DNA of 64,000 bases from Diospyros lotus (taxonomy: Eukaryota > Streptophyta > Magnoliopsida > Ericales > Ebenaceae). The DNA lies in assembly GCF_014633365.1 (NCBI RefSeq), contig NC_068345.1, forward strand, positions 14,268,058 to 14,332,057, given 5' to 3'. Shown here piece after piece: positions 45,441 through 57,021 of this stretch; position 1 is the first letter of the stretch, and each line of letters opens with the position of its first letter. The position numbers were made by a program, and so were the translations under genes. The notes beneath the pieces are model-generated. The model had not been told where the DNA came from and did not search any database. It was given only the letters and a program-made list of their open reading frames with translations.

Positions 45441-46574
45441 TGTTGGATTTGGCACAATGAATGGCACCACACACCCAAGAGGGGGGTGAATTAGGTGTTT
45501 GAAAGATAGCTTAAGATTTGAAAATCTTTTACTTAAAATGAGGTTTTAGTGAGTTAAAAAGGACATATGAAATGTCAAAACAAATGCTTAAAGAAAATAA
45601 AACAAGAAAGATAAAGGACACGAAGGATTTGTAGTGGTCGAGTTAAACCAAACTCAATCTACTCCCTTAACTCTTCACTAAGAATTTTCAAGCATTAACT
45701 AAAATTTCTTACCAAACCCACTAAGCCCTTTAGCATAAATAACTAGGAAATAAAAAAATGATACAAAATAGAGGATTTGAGAGTGGACACTCTCAGTTAT
45801 AATGTCTCTCAAAATACACACAAAGCTTAGACAAAATGATACAAATGAAGATCAAGCCTTTAGAGAGAAAAATAAAGCGTAAACACTTGTAAGCCCAAAT
45901 AAAATGATTTTGTAAACTTAAATCAACTCATTCCCATCTATTTTTCTTCTCCAGAGCATCCATGAGTTGTATTTATAGGCTTTTTCAAAGCTTTAAAAGA
46001 AACAAGCCGTTTATAGCCGTTAGACCTACAAAACTAACCGTTAAAGTGAAAATTGGTTGACTGGGTCCAAAATGGTCGATCGAAAATAATGCAAAAGCGG
46101 TCAATCAGGCATGACCAATAGCTTGCAACAAATTGGTCGATTGGCTATGGAAGCCAGTCAATAGCCCAAGCAAAAATAGTAGACACTTTAAGAGAAAACA
46201 ATTCACCACTTTTCAAAAATGGTCGACCGTTTTTCAAAAACAATTAACATGTTGGCCTCCAAAATAAAACATGGATTCAATTTTCAAGTGCTTCAAAACC
46301 ATTTTTGATAAATAAACTTTAAACAAATCTTTTGACAATAAAACTTGATCTTTCCAAATGCCATTAAGAAAATTGAGAGCATATTTTGGTATTGGATGAA
46401 ATTGAATTTCTTGATAAATTGATTTTCATGTTGGTGCTTGAAAAGAAAGAAAGATGCACCAAACCAAATTTTCAACATAAAATCAACATTGTTTTCATTA
46501 TCAAAATCATGACAAAGGCAAAACAACAAAACCAAATGACATAGGTTTGTTTGATAAACGATAAATGACAATCA
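45441..46574 (-). repeat. 5' LTR of the Sire-type element
   Basis: Plus-strand start TGTTGGATTTGGCACAATG, followed by CCAAGAGGGGGGTGAATTAG, a signature of Sire/Maximus LTRs read in reverse. The outer end is set at CAATCA (46574) on TG..CA grounds. It is less certain than the inner end because no 3' LTR exists for comparison. Confidence 0.65.
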
Positions 46575-48508
46575 TTACTTCATTCGTCATAATGAGTATG
46601 AGAAGTGTTGAATATCACGTTTGTTCATGTGCATAAAGAAATAAAAATATTTTTGAATGTCACCAAGTGGTTCATCACCTAACCTAACATATTCCTATGT
46701 GCCAACGAGAAATTTAAATGCATTGAAAGGGAAAAAGAAGGTGACTAGATGAAAGGGAATTCTTAATTTTATTTCTGTCAGTATATTGTATCTTTTGAAA
46801 TTCTTTATTTGACTTGGGGCATGTAATAAATTTTGTTCAATGTAATTTCTCAATTCTTACATGTTATTTAGGTTCGGTTGCCTTAATTTTAGTCAAATGG
46901 CTAAAAAGAAAATTTAGGAAAATTATTGAGCATAAAGGTAATAAAAAAATTCCTAAATTTCCAAGGTAATAATGCACTAGAAGAGTGAGGCATTACAGTT
47001 CATAGCTTTGTTAACATATCATGGAATATGAGGTTCACTTATAATTCGCTTGAGCTTACTATTTCCTTAGTAACTCACTAGGGATTTCTTACCTAGTACC
47101 ACTCCCTGGGGGTATTGTTCATGTCCCTAGTACTAGCTTGTTAGAGATTGACCATACCTTGTTATCGACCCATTAGGGTTAACCTTTCACCATTGTTGTC
47201 CTTTCTAGGACTTATCGAAGTCTTATCTACCTTAAGTCTAGGTATGTCTTTATATGCACACTATGCGTACTTTATCTAGAGCTACTCTATAAGTATAATT
47301 AGTCATGTATGGCACCATTTTTCCATAATTACACTTGTTGGGGGTACACATGTTATCAGTTACATCTTTGTCTGTTAACATTATTATTGGCTACATAGTT
47401 ACTTGCAATCCCCAACCTTAGTTGGTTAAGGTTTACTTATTTATATAGCTCACTATATACCCTATACATGTTACTGACCATAATTAGAGCTCATTAATAT
47501 TCAACTAGTTAGGTATAGAGTACTAACAAACATGTTTTTACATGTTAGGGCATACTTTAATGTTAGTAGTGCCTAATTATTGTATCTAGACTACTCATTT
47601 TAGCTATCTAGGTACTTGCCATGTAATTGTTAATCTTAACCCTACAAGTACCATTAACTTATGTAAGCATACTAGGATAAGGTTTCTTACCTTAGGGTTT
47701 TCTCATCCTAGTACTGCTTGTGACTAAGTGCGCTTGACTTAGGGTGTTTGATTAAAAACCAACACTTAGGTGCTAGCATGGCTATTTATTTGGCTTGGAC
47801 CTCAATTCCTAGTTAAACCAAATATCATCCATCAATTACTTGGACCATAGCTTTACTAAATCACATAATGACCTAGTTATTTAAGGTAATTACATCCAGA
47901 CCTCAAAGAATGTAATTATACCATTATGACCCTTTATATGTGCATGTAGGTATTTGACATCAAGACATCGCATCTAGCAAAAATAGATGGAATTCATCAC
48001 AATCAAGGAAATTGAAGCATACCCAACATTAAGTCTATAGGGTGGTTGAGCCAAGGCCAGGGTATTCTCTCAAGTTTTATCGTAAGTCTTCATGATGTCT
48101 AATACATGCAAAGGTGTTTCCTAGAAAAATAACTCAATAGGGGGTGAATTGAGTTTTGAAAAAAAAAATTATTGAGATTATTTCACTAAGCTTTTTTGTG
48201 TAATGAGTTTGATTTTAAGTGTGTTTTACTGATAAATGTAGATATGCAAGTATAACACAATCAAACACAAACACACAAGATTTGTGGAGGTTTGACTTGA
48301 AGAGCCTACATATCCTCTCTCTTCAAACTCAAGCTTGAAGGTTTCACTATGCAACAAAAAACAGCCATAACATGTAATAGAAGCTAGAAACCTTATAATA
48401 ATCCCTTTACTTAACAAGAATGCTCTTAACCTAAGTCGAAATCGATCATAATTAATGTGAGATCCTTTTACATATAGATGAGTTAATTACAATAACAATA
48501 AATGACTA
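46575..48508. other. Decayed repeat DNA without a gene
   Basis: No coding region is supportable. A TGTAATGCCTCACTCTTC stretch (minus strand from about 46998) resembles the start of a Ty3 LTR. From about 48130 to 48508, AATAGGGGGTGAATTGAGTTT and GATTTGTGGAGGTTTGACTTG resemble a Sire-type LTR fragment in plus orientation. 47000-48000 is AT-rich and unassigned. Confidence 0.45.
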
Positions 48509-48513
48509 GTAAC

Positions 48514-48926
48514 TGTTAATGTTGTGTGCTCTGATGCTACATTTGGATGACATCTAGCAGGCTTTTTTTTATGCATTTACTGTATCTTTATATAAATTAA
48601 TAAAATGTAAGGTTTTCTTTATTCATATTTTTTTCCAATCAATTATATGAATGAGTCCCTAGATCTTTTGTGTGAGAATCTTATTCTCAAGGTGTTGAGA
48701 CTGCGTGACATGATTCTCTAGTAACAAAACTTCTTAAACTATTCTTATTCCTTGGATTCTTTAGATGGGGACTTCGATTAATTGAGTATGGACTAGCACA
48801 TGGGTTTCTATCTCGTTCAGTATGGGGATACTGATGGGAGAATGGTGTGTCACAGGCCATATGATAGAATGATATGTTATACATCATATGACATGAGATG
48901 TTGTTAGTAAACCTGTAAGTGGTTGT
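48514..48926 (+). repeat. 5' LTR of B, part 1
   Basis: It starts TGTTAATGTTGTGTGC and aligns with 60929-61310. It ends at GTTGT, the target duplication of element A. Confidence 0.82.
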
Positions 48927-49111
48927 TGTTAGGAACCGGCCAACCGTGTAGCTTCGATTCTGCCTTCTTTGATCCGTAGAGTTTGCTAGCACTACTCGAG
49001 GCGTCGCGAAAAAGGGTCGATCGTGTGGACTGACTTGGAGGAGTTTGCGCTTGCAACTCTATGGATCAAAGAAGGCAGAATCGAAGCTACACGGTTGGCC
49101 GGTTCCTAACA
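48927..49111 (+). repeat. 5' LTR of A with 57-bp inverted ends
   Basis: The left arm 48927-48983 is the reverse complement of the right arm 49055-49111 with one mismatch (48976). The loop is 71 bp. The right arm ends TTCCTAACA beside the primer site, so it is the true inner LTR end, and the left arm looks like an inverted copy of it. Confidence 0.88.
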
Positions 49112-49112
49112 G

Positions 49113-49124
49113 TGGTATCAGAGC
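49113..49124 (+). other. Primer binding site of A
   Basis: TGGTATCAGAGC lies one base inside the 5' LTR. Confidence 0.88.
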
Positions 49125-50804
49125 GTTCAGGTTATCTCGAACCTTTAAACGGTTTCATTAGTTTGCATATTTGATTCAGTCTTCGATTATGGCAGCAACA
49201 AATCTGTTTCATTTTTACATCTGCCATGTCTTGATGGATTATTGATGTAATAATGATTCCTGTATTGTTATCGATTCTGCCATGTATTGATGGTATGTTT
49301 ATGTATCAAATAGCATGCTAAGATGGTAGATTATTAAGTTCTGTAATTGGTTTTTAATACAATATGAAACTGATATATAGAAACGATTTAAATCTGCCAT
49401 TGTTTTGCTGTTTTTGTGATGCTGTGAAACTGATATACAACATGTTCGAAAGGAATCAGATGGATTTGTTTTGATATGATCAACTTAAAATCCAGAAACG
49501 GTTTTGTTATCTGCTCGAACAATTCATTATCTGTTATGATTTGATCAATTCGAGATAATGATCTAATCGAATAGAAGCATCCTGATATGATAAAAAACGA
49601 ACAGCAATATTGATGTGATCAGTATTTGTTCATAGTTTGATATGATCAGTATGTGTTCGAACAGTTTGCAGTGTGTGTTAAGTTTATGATATGATCAAAA
49701 CTGAACACCGAGTAGTTTCTGATATGATCTTAAACGAACAGCATTATGTTGATTTACATATTGATGCAAGGGTTATGTGATATGATCTAATCTGTCCAAC
49801 AATTTGATGTTGTATGTTTCTATTCTGTAAAATTTTGGTCTGGGGGCGTTGCCCCCGAGTCCCCAGCAAGAGGCGCTGCCCCCTGCACCCCCGCGAGCTG
49901 GCGGCAGCTCGACCCCGTCGGGGGCGTTGCCCCCGAACCCCCGTATAGGGTGGAACATAATCTGTTATGTGCATAAGATATGCAAAAGCTGAAAAACTGT
50001 TTTGTTTACATGTCCTTTTAACTTGTATTCAATTGCTATCTTCATTGCTTGAGATGGTGTTATTAATTTTAATATACATGCTTATAACATGTTGATATCA
50101 TTGTGTATTAGATGCATGCTTATGATGAATTGATTATGCAATGTGTTAAATGCATGTAATATGATATATATGATAGATTAAAACCCCTCGCTTAAAATTG
50201 TTTTAAGAATGAATTTTAAGTCATGAACGGGGAAATCAAAAGAGTTTAATTTCTCCATGGCCTTCCATCATTGGCATATAATATAAGGTTTTCATGTTTG
50301 ATATGTATCGCCAATATTATTTGGGGCATACTAAGTATGGCAATCTATATCATATGTTATACATGATGATGTACATTAGGTGATATGTAGACATACTATC
50401 GTCAATATTATTTGGGGGTATCTCTATTTGTCACACTTGTGGTTAATGATGGTTTGACTTAACATGTTTTGCATGAGAGCATCAATAGTATTTGAGTTTA
50501 TGCAAATATGAGGCAAAATATTTTAAGGGTTACATGAGATGTAATTGGTAAGAGTTACCTACCTTTTAAAATTACTATAAGAGCTTTGATATTATTCGAG
50601 TTTATGGTAATTCTGATTGGGTCTCAATCCCACTAGAAAGCCTATGTATTTAAGCTTTCCAAATCTTATTTTGAGGGTGCTAAGATTTGATTAAAATAGT
50701 GGGAGTATCACTTATGACAAAAGGTCCTTAATCATATGTGAATGTAATTGATTAAATGTTTAAATGTATGATCATGTTTATCTTTGCAGATTTGTGAAAT
50801 CAAA
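49125..50804 (+). other. Untranslated leader of A (1.7 kb)
   Basis: There is no gene here. Five exact TGATATGATC motifs lie at 49472, 49638, 49687, 49720 and 49778. A GC-rich hairpin block is at 49841-49950. Four related ATCAATATTATTTGGG-like motifs lie between 50278 and 50610. The leader ends at the gag ATG. Confidence 0.6.
49841..49950 (+). repeat. GC-rich hairpin block in leader A
   Basis: GGGGGCGTTGCCCCC occurs twice (49842-49856 and 49920-49934) as perfect 6-bp stems with a GTT loop. Between them CGAGCT and AGCTCG (49894-49911) form a third stem. The surrounding DNA is about 30% GC, so the block stands out sharply. Confidence 0.85.
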
Positions 50805-53800
50805 ATGGCCAAGAATCCGCTTGCAGGTTTGCTAGACACTAATAAGTTGACAGGTCCCAATTATCTGGATTGGCTAAGGAATCTCAAAATTGTTTTGGAT
50901 TCCGAAAAGATAACATACGTTATGGATAAGGCCCCACCTGAAAAAGTTTCAGAGGCGTCCACCCCAGAGGAACTTACCACTTGGCAAAAGTGGAAAGATG
51001 ACGATCTTCAGGCTCGTTGCTATATGATGGCATCGATGTCAAATGAGCTACAAAAGCAGCACGAGAAAATGGAGCATGCAACAGAGATTCATTTGCACCT
51101 ACAAGAGTTGTATGGTGAGCAGACTAGACATGTGAGATATCAGATCTCAAAGGAGCTTTTCAGGGCCCGTATGACGGATAGTGAATCTGTCAATACTCAT
51201 GTATTGAAGATGATAAGCCTGAATGAAAAGCTTGAGTCTTTGAATGTTGTCATGGATAATGATCTATATGTAGATCTTATTTTACAATCTCTTCCTGATT
51301 GATTTGATCATTTTGTCATGAACTTCAATATGCATAAGCTTGAAACTACTCTTCCTGAGTTGCTTAACATGTTGAAAACAGCTGAAATGACAATGAAGAA
51401 GGATAAACCTGTCATGCTCATTGGTTCCTCACATTCCTCTAAACCAAAGAAGAATTGGTCAAAGCAAGGAAAGGAGAAGAGTTCTCAAAAGGGGAAGACA
51501 AAGCCAAAGGGTGGAGTTAAGAAAGCAAAGCCAAGTCAGTCAGAGAAAGGAAATTGCTTCCATTGTGGAAAGCTTGGGCACTGGAAAAGGAATTGCAAGA
51601 CTTATCTTGCAGAACTGAAATAGAAACGTTCTGATTCAGGTATGTACTTTGTTGAAATTAACCTTTCAGTTAATGATGCTTCTTGGGTATTAGATACCGG
51701 ATGTGGTAGTCATATTTGTAATGATTTGCAGTTGATGACAACAAGCAGGAGGCTAAATAAAGATGAGGCTTCTCTACGGCTTGGGAATGGAGCAAGAGTT
51801 GCTGCTATAGCCATAGGGACAGTTTATTTAGTTTTAGAATCTGGAATAAAGTTAGTTTTGAATGATTGTTTTTATGTGCCAGACATTATTAAGAACATTA
51901 TTTCTGTTCCTGTTTTGGACAAGGAAGGTTTTAATTTTACAATAGCAAATGGAGTTTGTTCTATTTTCAAAAATGGTTTTTTATATGGTACTGGTGCATT
52001 ATCAAATAATTTGTATTCTGTTCAAACTAAAGATTCCATGATTTGTCTACAACAAAGTAACAAAAGAAAGGCTGATGATCAAAATTATGCTTACATGTGG
52101 CATTTGAGATTAGGTCATATTTCCAAAGACAGGATAAATGAGTTGGTTAAAAATGGGCTATTGAACTTGTTTGACTTATAGTCACTTCCAACTTGTGAAT
52201 CGTGTCTTAAAGGAAAGATAACGAAATCTCCATTTGTTGGACAAGTGGAGCGTGCATCTAACCTATTGGATTTGATCCATTCAGATGTCTGTGGGCCACT
52301 AAATGTTAGTGCAAGAGGTGGTTTTTCATACTTTATTACCTTCACCGATGATTTCTCACGGTATGGCTATGTTTACCTTATGAAGCACAAGTTAGAAGCC
52401 TTTGAAAAGTTCAAAGAATTCAAGAATGAAGTAGAAAAACAAACAGGAAAAAGTATTAAGATCCTTCGATCTGATCGAGGGGGAGAATACTTGAGTACAG
52501 TATTCATTGATCATCTTAAAGAGAATGGGATTCTCTCCCAGTGGACTCCACCAGGAACACCACAACTAAATGGGGTTTCTGAACGAAGGAATCGAACCTT
52601 ATTAGATATGGTTAGATCCATGATGAGTTTTGCTGATCTCCCTTTATCCTTTTGGGGCTATGCTCTTGAGACAACTGCTCATTTACTGAATAGAGTTCCC
52701 TCTAAATCAGTGCCTAAGACACCATATGAGATGTGGTTTGGTAAGACACCCAGTTACAAATATTTAAGAATATGGGGGTGTCCTACCTATGTTAAGAAAA
52801 CAGTGGGAGATAAGTTGGATACTAGATCCACTAAGTGTAAGTTTGTGGGATATCCAAAAGAATCAATTGGATATTATTTCTATCATCCCCTTGAACAAAA
52901 GGTGTTTGTTTCAAGGAATGCCACTTTTCTAGAAAAGGAATTCCTATTAGATGGGAATAATGGCAATATGATAGATCTTGAAGAAATTCAAGAATCACAA
53001 ATTACTATCCCACAGGTGGAAGCAGAAAATAACTTTGAACCTCAAAGTACACAATCTTCACGAAGATCCCAAAGGATCTCAAGACCTCCTGATAGGTATG
53101 GGTTCTTAGTTGAGGGTAATGAGGATAACCTTCTATTGGATGAGGATCCAAGAACCTACAAGGAGGCGATATCTGATATCGACTCTGGAAATTGGAAAGA
53201 AGCTATGAAATCCGAAATGGATTCCATGTACTCTAACAAAGTGTGGACTTTGGTAGATCCTCCTAAAGGTATTGTACCTATTGGCTGTAAATGGATCTAC
53301 AAGCGAAAGCTTGGAGTTGATGGAAAAGTAGAGACTTATAAAGCTCGTTTGGTGGCAAAGGGTTACACTCAAACTCAAGGTATTGATTTTGAAGAAACCT
53401 TTTCACCAGTTGCGATGCTTAAATCCATTCGGATTTTACTTGCCATAGCCACATATTATGACTATGAGATATGGCAAATGGATGTGAAAATAGCCTTCCT
53501 TAATGGTGACATTAAGGAGGATATTTATATGGTACAGCCAGAGGGATTCATATCCAATGGAAATGAGCAGAAAGTCTGCAAGCTTCAAAGGTCCATTTAT
53601 GGACTAAAACAAGCTTCCCGGAGTTGGAACATTCGTTTTGATGAGACAATCAAATTGTTTGATTTCATCAGAAACTTGGATGAACCATGTGTGTACAAGA
53701 AGGTTAGTGGGAGTGCAGTCACTTTTTTAGTGCTTTATGTTGATGACATACTACTCATTGGGAATGATGTAGGTATGTTACAAGCAACAAAAGCCTGGTT

Positions 53801-54720
53801 ATCTACTAATTTCTCCATGAAAGATTTGGGCGAAGCATCTTATATTTTGGGGATTAAGATCTATAGAGATAGATCAAAAAGGATGCTTGGATTGTCCCAA
53901 TCAATGCATATAGATAAAATGTTAAAAAGGTTTAACATGGAAGGATCTAAAAGAGGATTTCTTCCAATGCGCCATGGGATTTCTCTCTCCAAGTCTATGT
54001 CTCCAAAGACTCCAGAGGAGAGGAAAAGAATGGCATCTATACCTATGCTTCTGCCATAGGTAACATAATGTATGCTATGCTATGTACTAGACCTGATGTT
54101 GCACATGCTCTGAGTGTCACGAGCAGATATTAGTCTAATCCAGGTGAGGAGCATTGGAAAGCTGTGAAAGGGGTTCTTAAGTACTTGAGAAGGACGAAAG
54201 ACACTTTCATGGTTTATGGAGGAGGAGAACTAAAACTGGAATGTTTTACGGATTCAAGTTTTCAGTCTGATGTAGATGACTCAAAATCTGTGTCAAGTTA
54301 TGTATTCACCCTTAATGGTGGAGCAGTTTGTTGGAAGAGTTCCAAACAAGAAACTACTGCAGATTCTACCACTGAGGCTGAATATATTGCAGCATCTGAT
54401 GCTGCAAAGGAAGCAGTTTGGATGAGAAATTTTATCTCAGCATTGGGAGTGGTTCCTACTATTGTTGATCCAGTTTTAGTATATTGTGATAACAATGGTG
54501 CCATTGCTCAAGCAAAGGAATCGAGGTCCCATCAAAGATCCAAACACATATTGCGGAGATATCATTTAATCCGTGAGATAATTGGCCATGGTGACATCAA
54601 AATGGAGAAAGTTGCATCAGCGGAGAATGTAGCAGATCCCTTACAAAACCATTGTCACAACAAGTGTTTGAACGTCATCTTGAGAAGATGGGCTTAAGAT
54701 ACATGGGAAATTGGCTTTAG
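50805..54720 (+). pseudogene. Copia polyprotein of A, nearly complete
   Basis: ATG at 50805. Gag (LTGPNYLDWLRNLKIVL) runs through a zinc knuckle (CFHCGKLGHWKRNC near 51560). Protease is VLDTGCGSHIC near 51670, then GAG-pre-integrase (WHLRLGHIS), integrase catalytic Asp, Asp and Glu (HSDVCGP, RSDRGGEY, SERRNRT), RT (WIYKRKLGVDG, QMDVKIAFLNGD, YVDDILLIGND near 53740) and RNase H (CFTDSSFQSDVDD, TEAEYIAASDAA, CDNNGAIAQA). Lesions are TGA at 51300, TAG at 51621 and 52179, a one-base loss near 54047 with a TAG at about 54132, and a frameshift near 54645 before the end at 54720. The 604-codon stretch 52245-54059 is intact. This is the best-preserved coding region in the window, yet it is not functional. 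Confidence 0.92.
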
Positions 54721-54723
54721 GGT

Positions 54724-54734
54724 AAGTGGGAGAT
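54724..54734 (+). other. Polypurine tract of A
   Basis: AAGTGGGAGAT lies directly before TGTTAGAG. B has the equivalent AAGCGGGAGAT at 60918-60928. Confidence 0.7.
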
Positions 54735-54772
54735 TGTTAGAGTTATGCCCCACAAGCCAATTATATTTAACA
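54735..54772 (+). repeat. 3' LTR of A, only 38 bp
   Basis: It starts TGTTAGAGTTATGCCCC after the polypurine tract and ends ATTTAACA at the GTTGT duplication. It is far too short for a working LTR and does not match the 5' LTR internally. An internal deletion or aberrant cDNA end is likely. Confidence 0.65.
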
Positions 54773-54777
54773 GTTGT

Positions 54778-55862
54778 TGAGAAATGATTAGCTGAATCTG
54801 ACATCGATGACTGACCAAGACAGATTGAAAGTCAAGAAAGGTGTTTCCTGAGATGTCATCTAGTCACATTAATAAGATCTGACACATAGTTAATAAGCTT
54901 GTTGGTTTGTCACTCTATAACTTTCGCTCAGTCAGGACGTTAGGTGATGAAAGGATTATAACATACGGTAATTGTCAACTGTAATAGATTTACTGAAAGT
55001 GAGACTTCACTGCCACCTATACTATCCTGAACCACTGCTAGGAGCTATTCAGGAACTCTTAGAACATCATCGGGATTTGGAGAAGTTCCGATAATAGGTC
55101 AAGGGGTTACCGATACCAAAAAGGGTTTCAATGTTAATTGATTGCTAGTGGGTAGTGAACCTAGAAAGTCACACACTATAGAGTGTTGCGTTTGGTATCT
55201 CCATCGTCTGCTCGAAACGCCTTTGAAAATGGTTAGTCAAAAGTTGACCCTTGACCCTTCCTACCAATAGTGAATAATTAAAATGCATAGTGCATAATGC
55301 ATAGTAAAAGTGGATAATAAAATTGCATAGTAATCTCTTGAATGATTGCTTGAATTATTGGGACGTTGGGGCGATGGACATGAGAAAATTTAGAATTGGG
55401 GAGGGGGGAGAAATATAAGGGGAAGTAGATTTCTCTACTTCCCACATCTATTTTCCTCTTATTCTTCTTCCTCTACTTTCTCTATAATTTCTTCTACTGC
55501 CATAAATTATACGTGTGAAGGTTACATGTATAATTTTGAGATATGAACACTGGTGATACAGGAAACTTCTTTGTTTAGCACGGGAAGAGATAATAGAAAC
55601 AGTACCATTCAACATATTAGGTGTAGACCAACTAGGACCACCACATCTTTAGGTGGATTCAGTCTTAGTACAAAAACTATTTTTATATTCAATCCTTACA
55701 TAAGATAATAGGTATGCATTTATTTATATTCTTTTGATGAATATGCGTGTTGTTTAAATACCCAAGCTATGTATAGCTTGTATATTATATTCCGATGAGT
55801 GTATCTGACACATGGTAAGAATTTTATTTTTATCTATACCACCGTACATTTGATTCTTTTTA
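54778..55862 (+). repeat. 5' LTR of B, part 2
   Basis: TGAGAAATGATTAGCTGAATC onward aligns with 61310-62651, minus a deletion near 54815. It ends just before the primer site at 55864. Confidence 0.8.
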
Positions 55863-55863
55863 G

Positions 55864-55875
55864 TTGTATTAGAGT
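55864..55875 (+). other. Primer binding site of B (decayed)
   Basis: TTGTATTAGAGT is a mutated Met-tRNA site. Its position next to the LTR end supports the call. Confidence 0.6.
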
Positions 55876-57021
55876 CTCAACTTGGTATTTAACTCATATA
55901 TGTTGTTGTATATGTCAAATATTGCATTTAATAGGTGTGTCAGTTCTAGTAGCTAGACAACATGTTCTAATTGCTTCGTTTTTGTTGGTTGTGTGGTAAT
56001 TCGCATTGGACATTAACACGAGGATTTAGACATGCGCATTTGGATGTCGAATTGTATTATTTGACATATGCAGGATAAATGTTTTCAAAATTATTTTGAA
56101 ACAACAGAAGTATGTTCAAAATGAGAATGAGCTTGGTATGAATGAATGAATGTTACAGAGATTCGTTTGATTTAATTCAAATTTGTAATAATTAATTCAT
56201 TCAGGTATGTACAGAGGCATAAGCCTCTAGTAGCTTCTTTTAGCCTTTATTTTACAAAAGTTGTAAAAGAAGATGGCATCAAGGAGTTGATCACAATAGT
56301 AGCCTCTAGAGGCTCAAGTTTATTTTATGAGCAAGTCCATGGTCATCCTAGTTTATTTATTGTTTATTTTATCATGCAATGATTGTGTGATAAAATGAAT
56401 GATGGAATCTGATGAGACATTAAAATAAGAAGGCCAAAAATCTTCCTATAAAATTAATATTAGATCTAAGCGCTAAATATGATTTATCATGATTTTTCAC
56501 TTTCATAGGGTTTCATCAGTCTAATTGGGTGTATCCAAAAAATTGTAAATGTAAGGGTGCATTTCATGAAATATTATTTGATTTCTCCTATTTAACCATG
56601 AGATAGGGCAGTGTTTGATGGGTCTCACCAAACCAAATAACTAAAATGTGAAAGAGGGTGGTGTTCAACTCATTGCATTTAGCCAGACGGTAGATGGGAT
56701 CTAACTAGTCCATTAGGCTAAAAAACTATAAATGTGAGGTTTATAATGGATTAAAAACCAAAGGCTAAAGTCCACATATGATGTGGCAACAAATGTTGCC
56801 TACTCAATTATGAGAGCATTCCGAAAAACTGTAAATGTGAGAGGTATTCTTATGAAAAAGAAATTGACCACCCGCTATTGGATTCTATGAATCAAGTTTT
56901 CTACAAGGAAGTGCAGGATTTGAAAAATTTAGTGGGAGTACCCATTTAATCAAAAGTCCTTGATTAAATGAAGTTTTACAAAGATGTAAGCTAATATATC
57001 TATTTATTTTTCATAGATAAA
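55876..57021 (+). other. Untranslated leader of B
   Basis: No gene. AAACTGTAAATGTGAG-like motifs recur three times (about 56545, 56730 and 56830). AGAGGCATAAGCCTCT near 56212 and GCCTCTAGAGGC near 56312 are short hairpins. The leader ends with the same GGGAGTA...TTGATTAAATG context as leader A. Confidence 0.6.

Larger units (their letters stand above)
48927..54772 (+). mobile_element. Ty1/copia element A, inserted in the 5' LTR of B
   Basis: GTTGT flanks it perfectly (48922-48926 and 54773-54777). Joining the flanks gives a gap-free alignment with the B 3' LTR around 61303-61350. The 5' LTR is 185 bp with 57-bp inverted ends and the 3' LTR only 38 bp. They share little beyond TGTTAG and TAACA, which is abnormal. 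Gag-pol is nearly complete with a handful of point lesions, so A is much younger than B. Confidence 0.82.

Noticed and set aside
48514..49111. A single 598-bp 5' LTR ending at the primer site of A
   Set aside because: The GTTGT and GTAAC duplications and the gap-free join of 48926 to 54778 show that two nested elements meet here.
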